Of a stretch of DNA of 48,644 nt, positions 41,440 through 48,644 are shown piece after piece. Positions within the stretch are counted from its first letter, which is position 1. The number at the start of each line of letters is the position of its first letter. Source of the stretch: OFTM10 sp964344055 (GTDB lineage Bacteria; Actinomycetota; Acidimicrobiia; Acidimicrobiales; Aldehydirespiratoraceae); contig CAYFLT010000031.1 of NCBI GenBank assembly GCA_964344055.1, positions 1 to 48,644 on the forward strand, in the 5' to 3' direction. A program made the position numbers and the translations under genes. The notes beneath the pieces are model-generated. The model ran no database searches. It had not been told where the DNA came from and saw nothing but the letters and a program-made list of their open reading frames with translations.

Positions 41440-42924
41440 CTAGGAACCTCTCGAGCGGAGGAGGTCCTCGAAGCCCCGGACGACGGTGTGTTCGGTCTCG
41501 GGCGCGATCTCCGCGCCGGTGACGAACAGCCCGGTGGCGAGCCCGAGGTCCTTGGCCACGTCGAGATGCTCGGGCACATTGGACAGGTAGAAGCAGTCGA
41601 ACAGGTCGACCGACATCGTGCGACGGGTGGCCTCGAACAGGGCGGGCTCGGGAAGGGTGGAGCCGACATCACCACTGACCATCCACGACGCCACCACGCC
41701 GTCGAGCGACGCCATCCGTCGCAGCCGGTCACCCCAGACCCGGGGCTGGTTGCCGACCGCGGCGACCGGCAACCGGCTGTTGGCCATCCGGTCGAGGAAG
41801 GGATGCAGGCCGGGCACGAGGCGGAAGGACGACAGGTAGCGGGTCTCGATCTCCTCGGCCATCGGACCGAGCCCGACCTCGCTCCAGAACTCCTCGGGGG
41901 AGAGCCGACCGAGCACCAACTGGCGGTGATGCTCACGGATCTGCTCCGGGTCGACCTCGGGCCGCTCCGCGGTGATGAGCGGGACCAGGAGACCGTCGAC
42001 CGGGTTGGTCGGCCGCACGACCACGCCGTGCACATCCACCACCAGCAACCGGAGGAGTCGACGACGAGGCCGGTTCGCTTCGGCTTCACGAGTGGCGGCC
42101 CGGAGCTGGCGCTGACGCTGGTCGCGGCGGCGCCGGCCCTTGGGAACCCGTAGTTTGGCGAGCAGGTAGCTTCCGAGCCGGGAGAGTGAAACCAGCGCGA
42201 AGAGCACGAACGCGACGAGAGCCACCGTGGCCCAGACCCGCGGCATGATCTCGTCGATCGACGCCCGGGCGTCGAGCTCGGCCGCTTCGTCGCCATAGGC
42301 GAAGGTCCAGGTGCCGGTATCGTCGGACACCTCGGCCGTGTCGGAGGAGAGGCCGCTCGGCAACTGCACCGTGACGGTGAGCGAGAGGGCTTGCTCGAAC
42401 GACGTGCCGGAGTCCGTCTCGATCCGCAGGAGGGATCGACCGAGCGGCGATCCGTCGAGCTGGCCGGCGAGGAATTCGTCCCCGAGCTGCTCGAGGTCGG
42501 GTGATGGGTCGATCCGAGCGTTGAAGTCGTAGTCGGTGCTGGACGGGCCGAGGCCGATCCGTGCGAAGTGGTGATCCTGGACGAGTTCGACGTCGGAGAA
42601 GACCACCCCGGGTCCGACGATCTCGTCGAGGATCCCCGGCAGCTCCGGTGCCGAGAGGAAGGGTTTCGTGGCCTCGATGGTGACGCCGCCGTCCTCGGTG
42701 TTCGGCCCGGCGACCTCCCAGCCGGCCGATTCGAGGTCGTCGAACTGCAGGTCGGCGGGATCGTCGACGATCAGCGAGACCGCGGCGGCGTCGGCCACCA
42801 CGGTGACCGTGACGACGCCCGAACCGTCGTCGTTGACAGCGATGTCGACGGTGGTGTCGACGCGACACGCGGATGCAAACACCACGAGAATGATCCCGAT
42901 CGCCGCTGTACGCACCCGAAGCAC
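41440..42924 (-). CDS. Lipoprotein-TM-HAD-like fusion protein
   Basis: 494 residues. Lipobox FASAC with Cys20. Residues 21-225 resemble the LppM extracytoplasmic domain (VDIAVNDDGSGVVTVTVVAD). One membrane helix lies at about 229-247, then a basic RRRR stretch on the cytoplasmic side. Residues 290-494 are a HAD-like fold: VVDVHGVVV (D297, but His299 where the second Asp is expected), a weak motif II at GNQP, and motif IV reading YLSNVPEHL instead of a DD pair. Phosphatase activity is doubtful. It lies between a TetR regulator and radA. I know of no such fusion, but I cannot search. Confidence 0.8.
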   Translation of the reverse strand: MLRVRTAAIGIILVVFASACRVDTTVDIAVNDDGSGVVTVTVVADAAAVSLIVDDPADLQFDDLESAGWEVAGPNTEDGGVTIEATKPFLSAPELPGILDEIVGPGVVFSDVELVQDHHFARIGLGPSSTDYDFNARIDPSPDLEQLGDEFLAGQLDGSPLGRSLLRIETDSGTSFEQALSLTVTVQLPSGLSSDTAEVSDDTGTWTFAYGDEAAELDARASIDEIMPRVWATVALVAFVLFALVSLSRLGSYLLAKLRVPKGRRRRDQRQRQLRAATREAEANRPRRRLLRLLVVDVHGVVVRPTNPVDGLLVPLITAERPEVDPEQIREHHRQLVLGRLSPEEFWSEVGLGPMAEEIETRYLSSFRLVPGLHPFLDRMANSRLPVAAVGNQPRVWGDRLRRMASLDGVVASWMVSGDVGSTLPEPALFEATRRTMSVDLFDCFYLSNVPEHLDVAKDLGLATGLFVTGAEIAPETEHTVVRGFEDLLRSRGS

Positions 42925-42965
42925 GCCATGACGCTAGACGGTGATGGCGCCAGCGCGTGTCCACC

Positions 42966-43556
42966 TCACGCGAAACGGTCCTCCCGGATTGCCGTCGCCA
43001 CCGCTGTGGCCGGGTCGAAGCCCTCTTCGGCGTGGGCCCAGGTGAGGAGCGCGGCCCGATAGGCACCCACGATCCGCGCGGCGTCGAACTTCGCGGCGAA
43101 CTGCTCAGCCGCGCTCGGTGCAGGGCACGATCGGAGGAAGTGCCGGGCGAGCAGCTCCTCGTACTCCAGGTCGTGGCGCATGTCGTGGTCGCGCAATTCC
43201 TCGATGTGGAGAAGCAGGCGGTAGCGGTGACGATGCGCCGTGTCCCCCACGAAGCGTCGGACTTCGGCGACGACGAGTTCCAGAGCAGCCGCGACGGTGA
43301 CTTCCGGAAGCTCGCCGAGTCGATGGTCGAGCCAGGCCGTGCGCCCCTCGTAATCGGGGAACGCCGCAGCCTGCTTGGTGTCGAAGTAGTTGAAGAACGA
43401 GCGCCGGCTCACGCCAGCCCGTTCGGCGATTGCGTCGACAGTGGTGGCCGCGAAGCCCTGCTCCACGAACAACTCGATCGCCGCGTCGGCGATTGCCCGC
43501 CGGGTTCGGGCGAGCTTCGCGGCTCGCCGTTCAACCGGAGAGTCGACGGGGCTCAC
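42966..43556 (-). CDS. TetR-family transcriptional regulator
   Basis: 196 residues. The N-terminal helix-turn-helix reads TVDAIAERAGVSRRSFFNYF, typical of TetR. The C-terminal ligand domain is divergent. GTG 43556 overlaps the stop of the kinase-like gene by 4 bases, so the two are one operon. Palindromes in the divergent promoter at 44637-44668 are its likely operators. Confidence 0.92.
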   Translation of the reverse strand: MSPVDSPVERRAAKLARTRRAIADAAIELFVEQGFAATTVDAIAERAGVSRRSFFNYFDTKQAAAFPDYEGRTAWLDHRLGELPEVTVAAALELVVAEVRRFVGDTAHRHRYRLLLHIEELRDHDMRHDLEYEELLARHFLRSCPAPSAAEQFAAKFDAARIVGAYRAALLTWAHAEEGFDPATAVATAIREDRFA

Positions 43557-44599
43557 CGGACGGCGTCCACGACGTCGTGGTCGTCGACGGCGGCCGCGAT
43601 CCGCCCGATCACCTCTGCCACCAGCCGGGCCGCGCCGTCGTCCCTGATGCCGTAGACCCCGACCACCGCGAGGCCGACCGCCCAGCCCGCCGCGATACCG
43701 AGCCGGTAGTCGGCGCGAACCTCGTCGAGCCCGTAGCCCTCACGACCGATGACGTCGACATAGCGAGACAAGAGGTCGGTCTCGATCGCCCTCCGGTCCT
43801 CGATGGCAAGACTCTGACTCATGAAGTAAGCGAGGTCCGTAGCCCCGCCACCGAGCTGGATCCCGTCCCAGTCGATCCACACGCGAGACCCGTCGGCAAC
43901 GAAGAACACGTTCTCGATCCGGGCATCGGAGTGCACGATGGTGCGGCGGCGGTCGAGCCGCTCCACCACGCTCCGCCCGATGTCGCCATAGTGGTCGGTC
44001 AGGTGCCGCAACGCGGGGCTGAGGTCATCCCGGGCGAGCATGGCGGGGATCCCGCTCGCCGAGAGGCAGAACCACTCTTCGTCGTCCACCGCGCAGCCGA
44101 CGGTTCCGCCGAGGTCGGCGGTGCGCTCCCAGAAGCTCCGGTGGAGTGTCGCGAGGTCCTCCACCACGTCGACGGCGCGTTCGGGTGGACAGCCCTCGAG
44201 TTGGTCGTAGAGCGTGGCGGAGGACAGATCGTCCACCAAGATGACGTGACGATCCTGCTCGCGGTCGGTGGCCACGAACCACGGCCGGGGGACGGCGAGC
44301 GGGATGTCGGCCCTCAGGTCGCGGTAGAAGCGGGCCTCACGCTGGTAGATGTCCGCGTCCCACACCTCGGCCCTGGTGCCGGCATCGGAGTGGGCGAACT
44401 TCGCGACGAGGCTTCCCGGGGCGGCGGGATGCGGCGACGTGATCGTGATCCGGGCCACGGTTCCGAGGAATCCGCCGCCGATCGTCTCGACCTCGATGCG
44501 GTCGACGGGAACCGGGTCGCCGAGCCCGTCGCTCAGCACCGCCGAGATCCACGCGGCACTGATCTCCGATGGTTGGTTGGGTGCGTCCCCGAGCTGCAT
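43553..44599 (-). CDS. Aminoglycoside-phosphotransferase-like (APH/EcKinase) protein
   Basis: 348 residues. Kinase-like fold with the catalytic loop TIVHSDARIENVFF (HxDxxxxN) and metal site WIDWDGIQLGGG; the phosphate-loop region GGGFLGTVARI and the lysine in SLVAKFAH are present. Members phosphorylate small alcohols or steroids; the substrate is unknown. It is first in the operon with the TetR gene and divergent from an amidase, so both may serve degradation of the same compound. Confidence 0.87.
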   Translation of the reverse strand: MQLGDAPNQPSEISAAWISAVLSDGLGDPVPVDRIEVETIGGGFLGTVARITITSPHPAAPGSLVAKFAHSDAGTRAEVWDADIYQREARFYRDLRADIPLAVPRPWFVATDREQDRHVILVDDLSSATLYDQLEGCPPERAVDVVEDLATLHRSFWERTADLGGTVGCAVDDEEWFCLSASGIPAMLARDDLSPALRHLTDHYGDIGRSVVERLDRRRTIVHSDARIENVFFVADGSRVWIDWDGIQLGGGATDLAYFMSQSLAIEDRRAIETDLLSRYVDVIGREGYGLDEVRADYRLGIAAGWAVGLAVVGVYGIRDDGAARLVAEVIGRIAAAVDDHDVVDAVR

Positions 44600-44636
44600 C
44601 TGGCGATGTCCTCCTTCCTGGACCTTAACATTCTAC

Positions 44637-44668
44637 TTGCACTCAGTGCAATCAACCTCTAGGTTGAT
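44637..44668. promoter_or_regulatory. Paired palindromic operators in a divergent promoter
   Basis: TTGCACTCAGTGCAA (44637-44651) and ATCAACCTCTAGGTTGAT (44651-44668) are both perfect palindromes and share one base. On the plus strand TTGCAC and TAGGTT, 17 bases apart, can be -35 and -10 of the amidase promoter. On the minus strand TTGCAC and TTAAGG, also 17 apart, can serve the kinase/TetR operon. A regulator bound here would cover both promoters. Confidence 0.8.
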
Positions 44669-44691
44669 CCTCAGAGAACCGGGAAGGTCGC

Positions 44692-46128
44692 ATGAAGATC
44701 ACTGAATATGTGCAGCACGATGCCATCGGACTGGCCGAGCTCATTGCCCGCCGCGACGTGTCGGTGGCGGAGGTGGAGGCGGTCGCCCGCGAAGCGGTGG
44801 CCGTGGTCAATCCTCACCTCAACGCCGTGGCCGGCGAACCGTTCGACCAGGCCCTCGAGGCCGACTCGTCCGGGCCGCTCGCCGGGGTGCCCCTCGCCTT
44901 GAAGGACTCATCCCCGGCCGCGGTCGGGGTGAGGGCCGACTACGCCTGCCGAGCCCTCGACGGTGTGGTCGCACGCAGCGAAGGCGAGATGATGAAGCGG
45001 CTCCGCAAGGCCGGTCTCGCCTCGATCCTCGTGTCGACCGGCCCGGAGCTGCACATGTACGGCGTGTCGGAATCCGATGTCTGGGGCATCACCCGCAATC
45101 CCTGGAATCTCGGCATGACCCCCGGCGGATCGAGCGGCGGATCGGCCGCGCTGGTCGGGTCGCGGGCCCTGCCGATCGCAACCGCAGGCGATGCCGGAGG
45201 CTCCACGCGGATGCCGGCGGGATTCTGCGGTGTGGTCGGTCTCCTCCCCACCGACAAGCGGATCTCCTACGCCCCCGCTGGTGAACGGCTCTACGGACTC
45301 AGCCGCCCCTTCGTCCTCGTCCGCTCCATGCGCGACACCGCCCTGATGCTCGACCTCCTCTCGGGGCCGGTCGTGGGCGACGCCGTCACCATCCCGCCGC
45401 CGGAGCGCCCGTACCTGCTCGAGGTAGAGGCCGACGTCGAACCGCTGCGAATCGGGGTGTGCACCGAGAACCCGTTCGGACCGATCGACGCCGGCGCGGT
45501 GGCCGGCGCCGAGAACACCGCCGCCACCCTGGCGTCGCTCGGCCACCAAGTCGAGAAGGTCGACCCTCCACTCGATCCGGAGTTCGTGCTCGAAACGCTC
45601 GTCGACGCGTGGGGATGCTCCCTCGCAGCAGCGGCCCGAGGCGCCGTCTCGGCCCTCGGCAAGGAACTCGACCCGTCGATGTTCCAGCCCAACACCTGGA
45701 TGCACATCGAATACGGCCTGGGCAAGAGCGCAGCCGACGCGATCGACGTCTACGACCGTTTCAACACGATCACCCGGCCGATGGCGGAGTTCTTCGAGTC
45801 GATCGACGTGCTCGTCTCCCCCACCAACCCCACCCTCGGGGTACCGGTCGGTGAGTGGGACGGCTACCGGCCCTTCGACGACCTCCACCACATGTATCGC
45901 GACACGACTGCCACCTTCGAGGCGTTCATGTCGATCTGGAACATCACAGGACAACCTGCGATCTCACTGCCGCTCGGCCACGACGACGAGTCCGGCATGC
46001 CGGTGGGAACCCAACTGATCGCCCGTTGGGGCGACGAGTCGACCCTGATGCGCCTGGGTGGTCAGCTCGAGCGCGCGATGCCATGGGCCGATCGGATCGC
46101 ACCGATCGACGCCACGATGTCGAACTGA
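44692..46128 (+). CDS. Amidase-signature hydrolase
   Basis: 478 residues. The Ser-cisSer-Lys triad is visible as Lys71 (PLALKDSS), Ser147 (GGSSGGS) and nucleophile Ser171 (GDAGGSTRMPAGF), with the typical 24-residue spacing between the serines. It hydrolyses amides; the substrate may be an aryl or aliphatic amide. No gatC/gatB is nearby, so it is not a GatA subunit. It is divergent from the APH-like/TetR operon with shared operators. Only 7 bases separate its end from the convergent clpC. Confidence 0.93.
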   Translation: MKITEYVQHDAIGLAELIARRDVSVAEVEAVAREAVAVVNPHLNAVAGEPFDQALEADSSGPLAGVPLALKDSSPAAVGVRADYACRALDGVVARSEGEMMKRLRKAGLASILVSTGPELHMYGVSESDVWGITRNPWNLGMTPGGSSGGSAALVGSRALPIATAGDAGGSTRMPAGFCGVVGLLPTDKRISYAPAGERLYGLSRPFVLVRSMRDTALMLDLLSGPVVGDAVTIPPPERPYLLEVEADVEPLRIGVCTENPFGPIDAGAVAGAENTAATLASLGHQVEKVDPPLDPEFVLETLVDAWGCSLAAAARGAVSALGKELDPSMFQPNTWMHIEYGLGKSAADAIDVYDRFNTITRPMAEFFESIDVLVSPTNPTLGVPVGEWDGYRPFDDLHHMYRDTTATFEAFMSIWNITGQPAISLPLGHDDESGMPVGTQLIARWGDESTLMRLGGQLERAMPWADRIAPIDATMSN

Positions 46129-46135
46129 GGATCGC

Positions 46136-48644
46136 CTAGAAGGTGGCGCTGCTGTCGCCGCCGTCGAGGGCGTCCTCGAGCTCCGGCTCCGGGGGCTCGA
46201 AGCCCTCGATGGCGCGGAACACGATCATCTGGTCGCCCGGCTCGTCGGGATCGTCCTCGACGTCGACGATGATGATCTCGCCGGCACGGAACTCCTTGTA
46301 GAGCAGGCGTTCCGAAAGGGGGTCCTCGACCAGCCGCTGGAGCGCTCGACGGAGAGGTCGGGCGCCGAGCGTGGGGTCGTAGCCCTTGCGAGCCAAGTAA
46401 TCCTTGGCGGCGTCGCTGAGCTCGAGGCCCATGCCCTGGCCGGCCAGCTGCTTGGCGGTACGGGCGACCATCAGGTCGACGATTTGGCGGACCTCTGACT
46501 GGGACAGCTCGTGGAACACGATCACGTCGTCGATGCGATTCAGGAACTCTGGCCGGAAGTGCTGCTTGAGCGCCTCGTTGACCTTTTCCTTCATCTTCTC
46601 GTAGTTGACCGCCTCGTCGGCCTTGGTGAAACCGAGGCTCGCCTTGCGCAGATCCTGGGTGCCGAGGTTCGAGGTCATGATCAACACCGTGTTGCGGAAG
46701 TCGACCGAGCGACCCTGGGAGTCGGTGAGACGACCCTCTTCGAGGATCTGCAACAGCGTGTTGAAGACGTCGGGGTGGGCCTTTTCGACCTCGTCGAAGA
46801 GCACCACGGAGAACGGCTTGCGGCGCACCTTCTCGGTGAGCTGACCACCCTCGTCGTAGCCGACGTAGCCAGGAGGGGAACCGACCAGGCGGCTGACCGT
46901 GTGCTTCTCCTGATACTCCGACATGTCGAGGCTGATGAGCGCCGTCTCGTCGCCGAACAGGAACTCGGCGAGGGTCTTGGCCAGCTCGGTCTTGCCGACA
47001 CCGGACGGCCCGAGGAAGATGAACGAACCGCTCGGGCGCTTCGGGTCCTTCAGACCCGCCCGGGTGCGGCGGATCGCCTGGCTGACCGCCTTGATGGAGT
47101 CCTGCTGGCCGATCACCCGCTTGTGGAGCTCGTCCTCCATGCGGAGCAGCTTCTGGGTCTCCTCCTCGGTGAGCTTGTAGACGGGGATGCCCGTCCACAG
47201 CGACAGCACCTCGGCGATGGCCTCCTCGTCGACCTCGTCGAAGAGGTCGACACCCGACGCGCGGGCCTCACCCTCCATCGACTCACGGCGGGCGAGGAGG
47301 TCCTTCTCCTTGTCGCGGAGGCGGCCGGCCTCTTCGAACTGCTGGGACTCGACGGCGTCCTTCTTCTGCTTGACGACGTCGGAGATCTCGGACTCGAGTT
47401 CCTTGTACTCCGGCGGAGTCTCCATGCGCTTGATGCGCAGGCGGGAACCGGCCTCGTCGATGAGGTCGATCGCCTTGTCGGGGAGGTGGCGATCCGAGAT
47501 GTAGCGATCGGCGAGGTTGGCCGCCGCCACGAGAGCCTGATCGGTGATCGTGACCCGATGATGGGTCTCGTAGCGATCGCGGAGGCCCTTGAGGATCTCG
47601 ATGGTGTGAGGCACCGATGGCTCGTCCACGACCACCTTCTGGAACCGACGCTCGAGGGCGGCGTCCTTTTCGAGGTGCTTGCGGTACTCGTCGAGCGTGG
47701 TGGCACCGATGGTCTGGAGCTCACCACGGGCGAGCATCGGCTTGAGGATCGACGCGGCGTCGATGGCCCCCTCGGCAGCACCGGCACCAACGAGGGTGTG
47801 GATCTCGTCGATGAAGAGGATGATGTCGCCGCGGGNNNNNNNNNNTGATCTCCTTCAGGACCTTCTTGAGGCGTTCCTCGAAGTCGCCGCGGTAGCGGGA
47901 GCCGGCGACCAGGGCGCCGAGGTCGAGGGTGTAGAGCTGCTTGTTGTGGAGCGTCTCGGGCACGTCGTCGGCAGCGATCGCCTGGGCGAGACCCTCGACG
48001 ATGGCCGTCTTGCCGACACCGGGCTCACCGACCAGCACCGGGTTGTTCTTGGTGCGGCGGCTGAGGATCTGCATGACCCGCTCGGTCTCGCGACTGCGAC
48101 CGATGACCGGGTCGAGGCCCTTCTCGCGAGCCAGCTGGGTGAGGTTTCGACCGAACTGGTCGAGCACCAGGGATCCGGAGGCGGAATCGCCGCCCGATCC
48201 ACCGGCGGTGGCGCCGGCCTTCTCGCTGGAGCCACCCCCTTGGGGGCTGCCCTCTCCGCTTCCTCCCGAGCCGGAGTAGCCGGAGAGAAGCTGGATGACC
48301 TGCTGGCGGACCCGGCTCAGGTCGGCGCCGAGCTTCACGAGGACCTGGGCGGCAACCCCCTCGCCCTCACGGATGAGGCCGAGCAGGATGTGCTCGGTGC
48401 CGATGTAGTTGTGGCCGAGCTGGAGTGCTTCGCGCAGGCTGAGCTCGAGGACCTTCTTGGCCCGAGGCGTGAACGGAATGTGCCCCGACGGCGACGAGCC
48501 ACCCTGGCCGATGATCTCCTCGACCTGGTTGCGCACGGCCTCCAGGCTGATGCCCAGCGACTCCAGCGCCTTCGCGGCAACGCCCTCTCCCTCGTGGATG
48601 AGGCCGAGCAGGATGTGCTCGGTGCCGATGTAGTTGTGGTTGAG
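46136..48644 (-). CDS. clpC: ATP-dependent Clp protease ATPase subunit ClpC (5' end cut, gap inside)
   Basis: The 5' end lies outside the window; by comparison with ClpC about 20 residues are missing, since the first codons read LNHNYIGTEH. The Clp N repeats are followed by a long Gly/Ser-rich linker. AAA1 has GEPGVGKTA; a UVR-type coiled segment (QQFEEAGRLRDKEKDL) follows; AAA2 has GPSGVGKTE. It unfolds proteins for ClpP. The 10-N gap at 47836-47845 shifts the frame: KEI before it and RGDIILFIDEIHTLVGAG after it need only about 3 bases, as in mycobacterial KEINTRGD. The break is an assembly artefact. Confidence 0.96.
47836..47845. other. Assembly gap (10 N) in clpC
   Basis: Placeholder inside the AAA1 domain just before Walker B. 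Conserved ClpC sequence suggests that only about 3 bases are truly missing. Confidence 0.9.

Noticed and set aside
46511..47835. Long plus-strand open frame opposite clpC
   Set aside because: Shadow of the conserved ClpC coding sequence.

Overview
This is a high-GC bacterial window with actinobacterial character. The evidence is an actinobacterial-type coproheme decarboxylase, a DUF3263/LytR_C pair, an iniBAC-like dynamin cluster, GroEL under a CIRCE-like element and ClpC. The style recalls class Acidimicrobiia, but that placement is inference. Genes are tightly packed on both strands, with many 4-base ATGA-type overlaps and several convergent pairs that overlap at their 3' ends. No gene-free stretch exceeds about 300 bases. 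Four runs of N interrupt genes, so this is a gapped draft assembly; the frame breaks next to them are gap-size artefacts, not mutations.

Left part (1-11.8 kb): the end of a FAD oxidoreductase, a TPP enzyme and a small LpqN/DcrB-like protein. Then comes the most striking locus. A short LuxR-type ATPase regulator with a degenerate Walker A is followed by a small acidic protein. On the minus strand lies a three-gene operon: a very acidic protein with 11-residue amphipathic repeats, an IniA-like dynamin and an IniC-like dynamin. A divergent, membrane-anchored Hsp70 with an extracytoplasmic C-terminus completes it. The order matches mycobacterial iniB-iniA-iniC and suggests a membrane-remodelling or envelope-stress module.

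Middle (11.9-30 kb): a complete branched-chain amino-acid (Liv) ABC transporter read livJ-H-M-G-F; a PAS-AraC regulator divergent from a bifunctional proline-oxidising PutA; and hemQ/chdC. An aminotransferase, a sulfotransferase-like gene and a lipoprotein cytochrome c overlap as an operon. A polar amino-acid ABC receptor and permease follow without an ATPase gene, then a cysteine hydrolase, an arginase-family enzyme, FdhD, a thioesterase and nitrobindin.

Right part (30-48.6 kb): groEL, a MoaD/ThiS-like carrier, glycerate kinase, a trehalose pathway pair (otsA/otsB, convergent), LytR_C and DUF3263 genes, tRNA-Thr(TGT), rlmB-ispF-ispD, a Crp-like regulator, radA and an unusual lipoprotein-TM-pseudo-HAD fusion. 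A TetR/kinase operon divergent from an amidase shares two perfect palindromes in the promoter gap. The window ends inside clpC.

Short hairpin elements recur between genes. They pair exchangeable arms (GGTCAAACG/CGTTTGACC or AGTTGTTTCG/CGAAACAACT) with a shared core (GGTGCCTGGCACC or relatives), often directly after a stop codon. They look like a REP-type repeat family.
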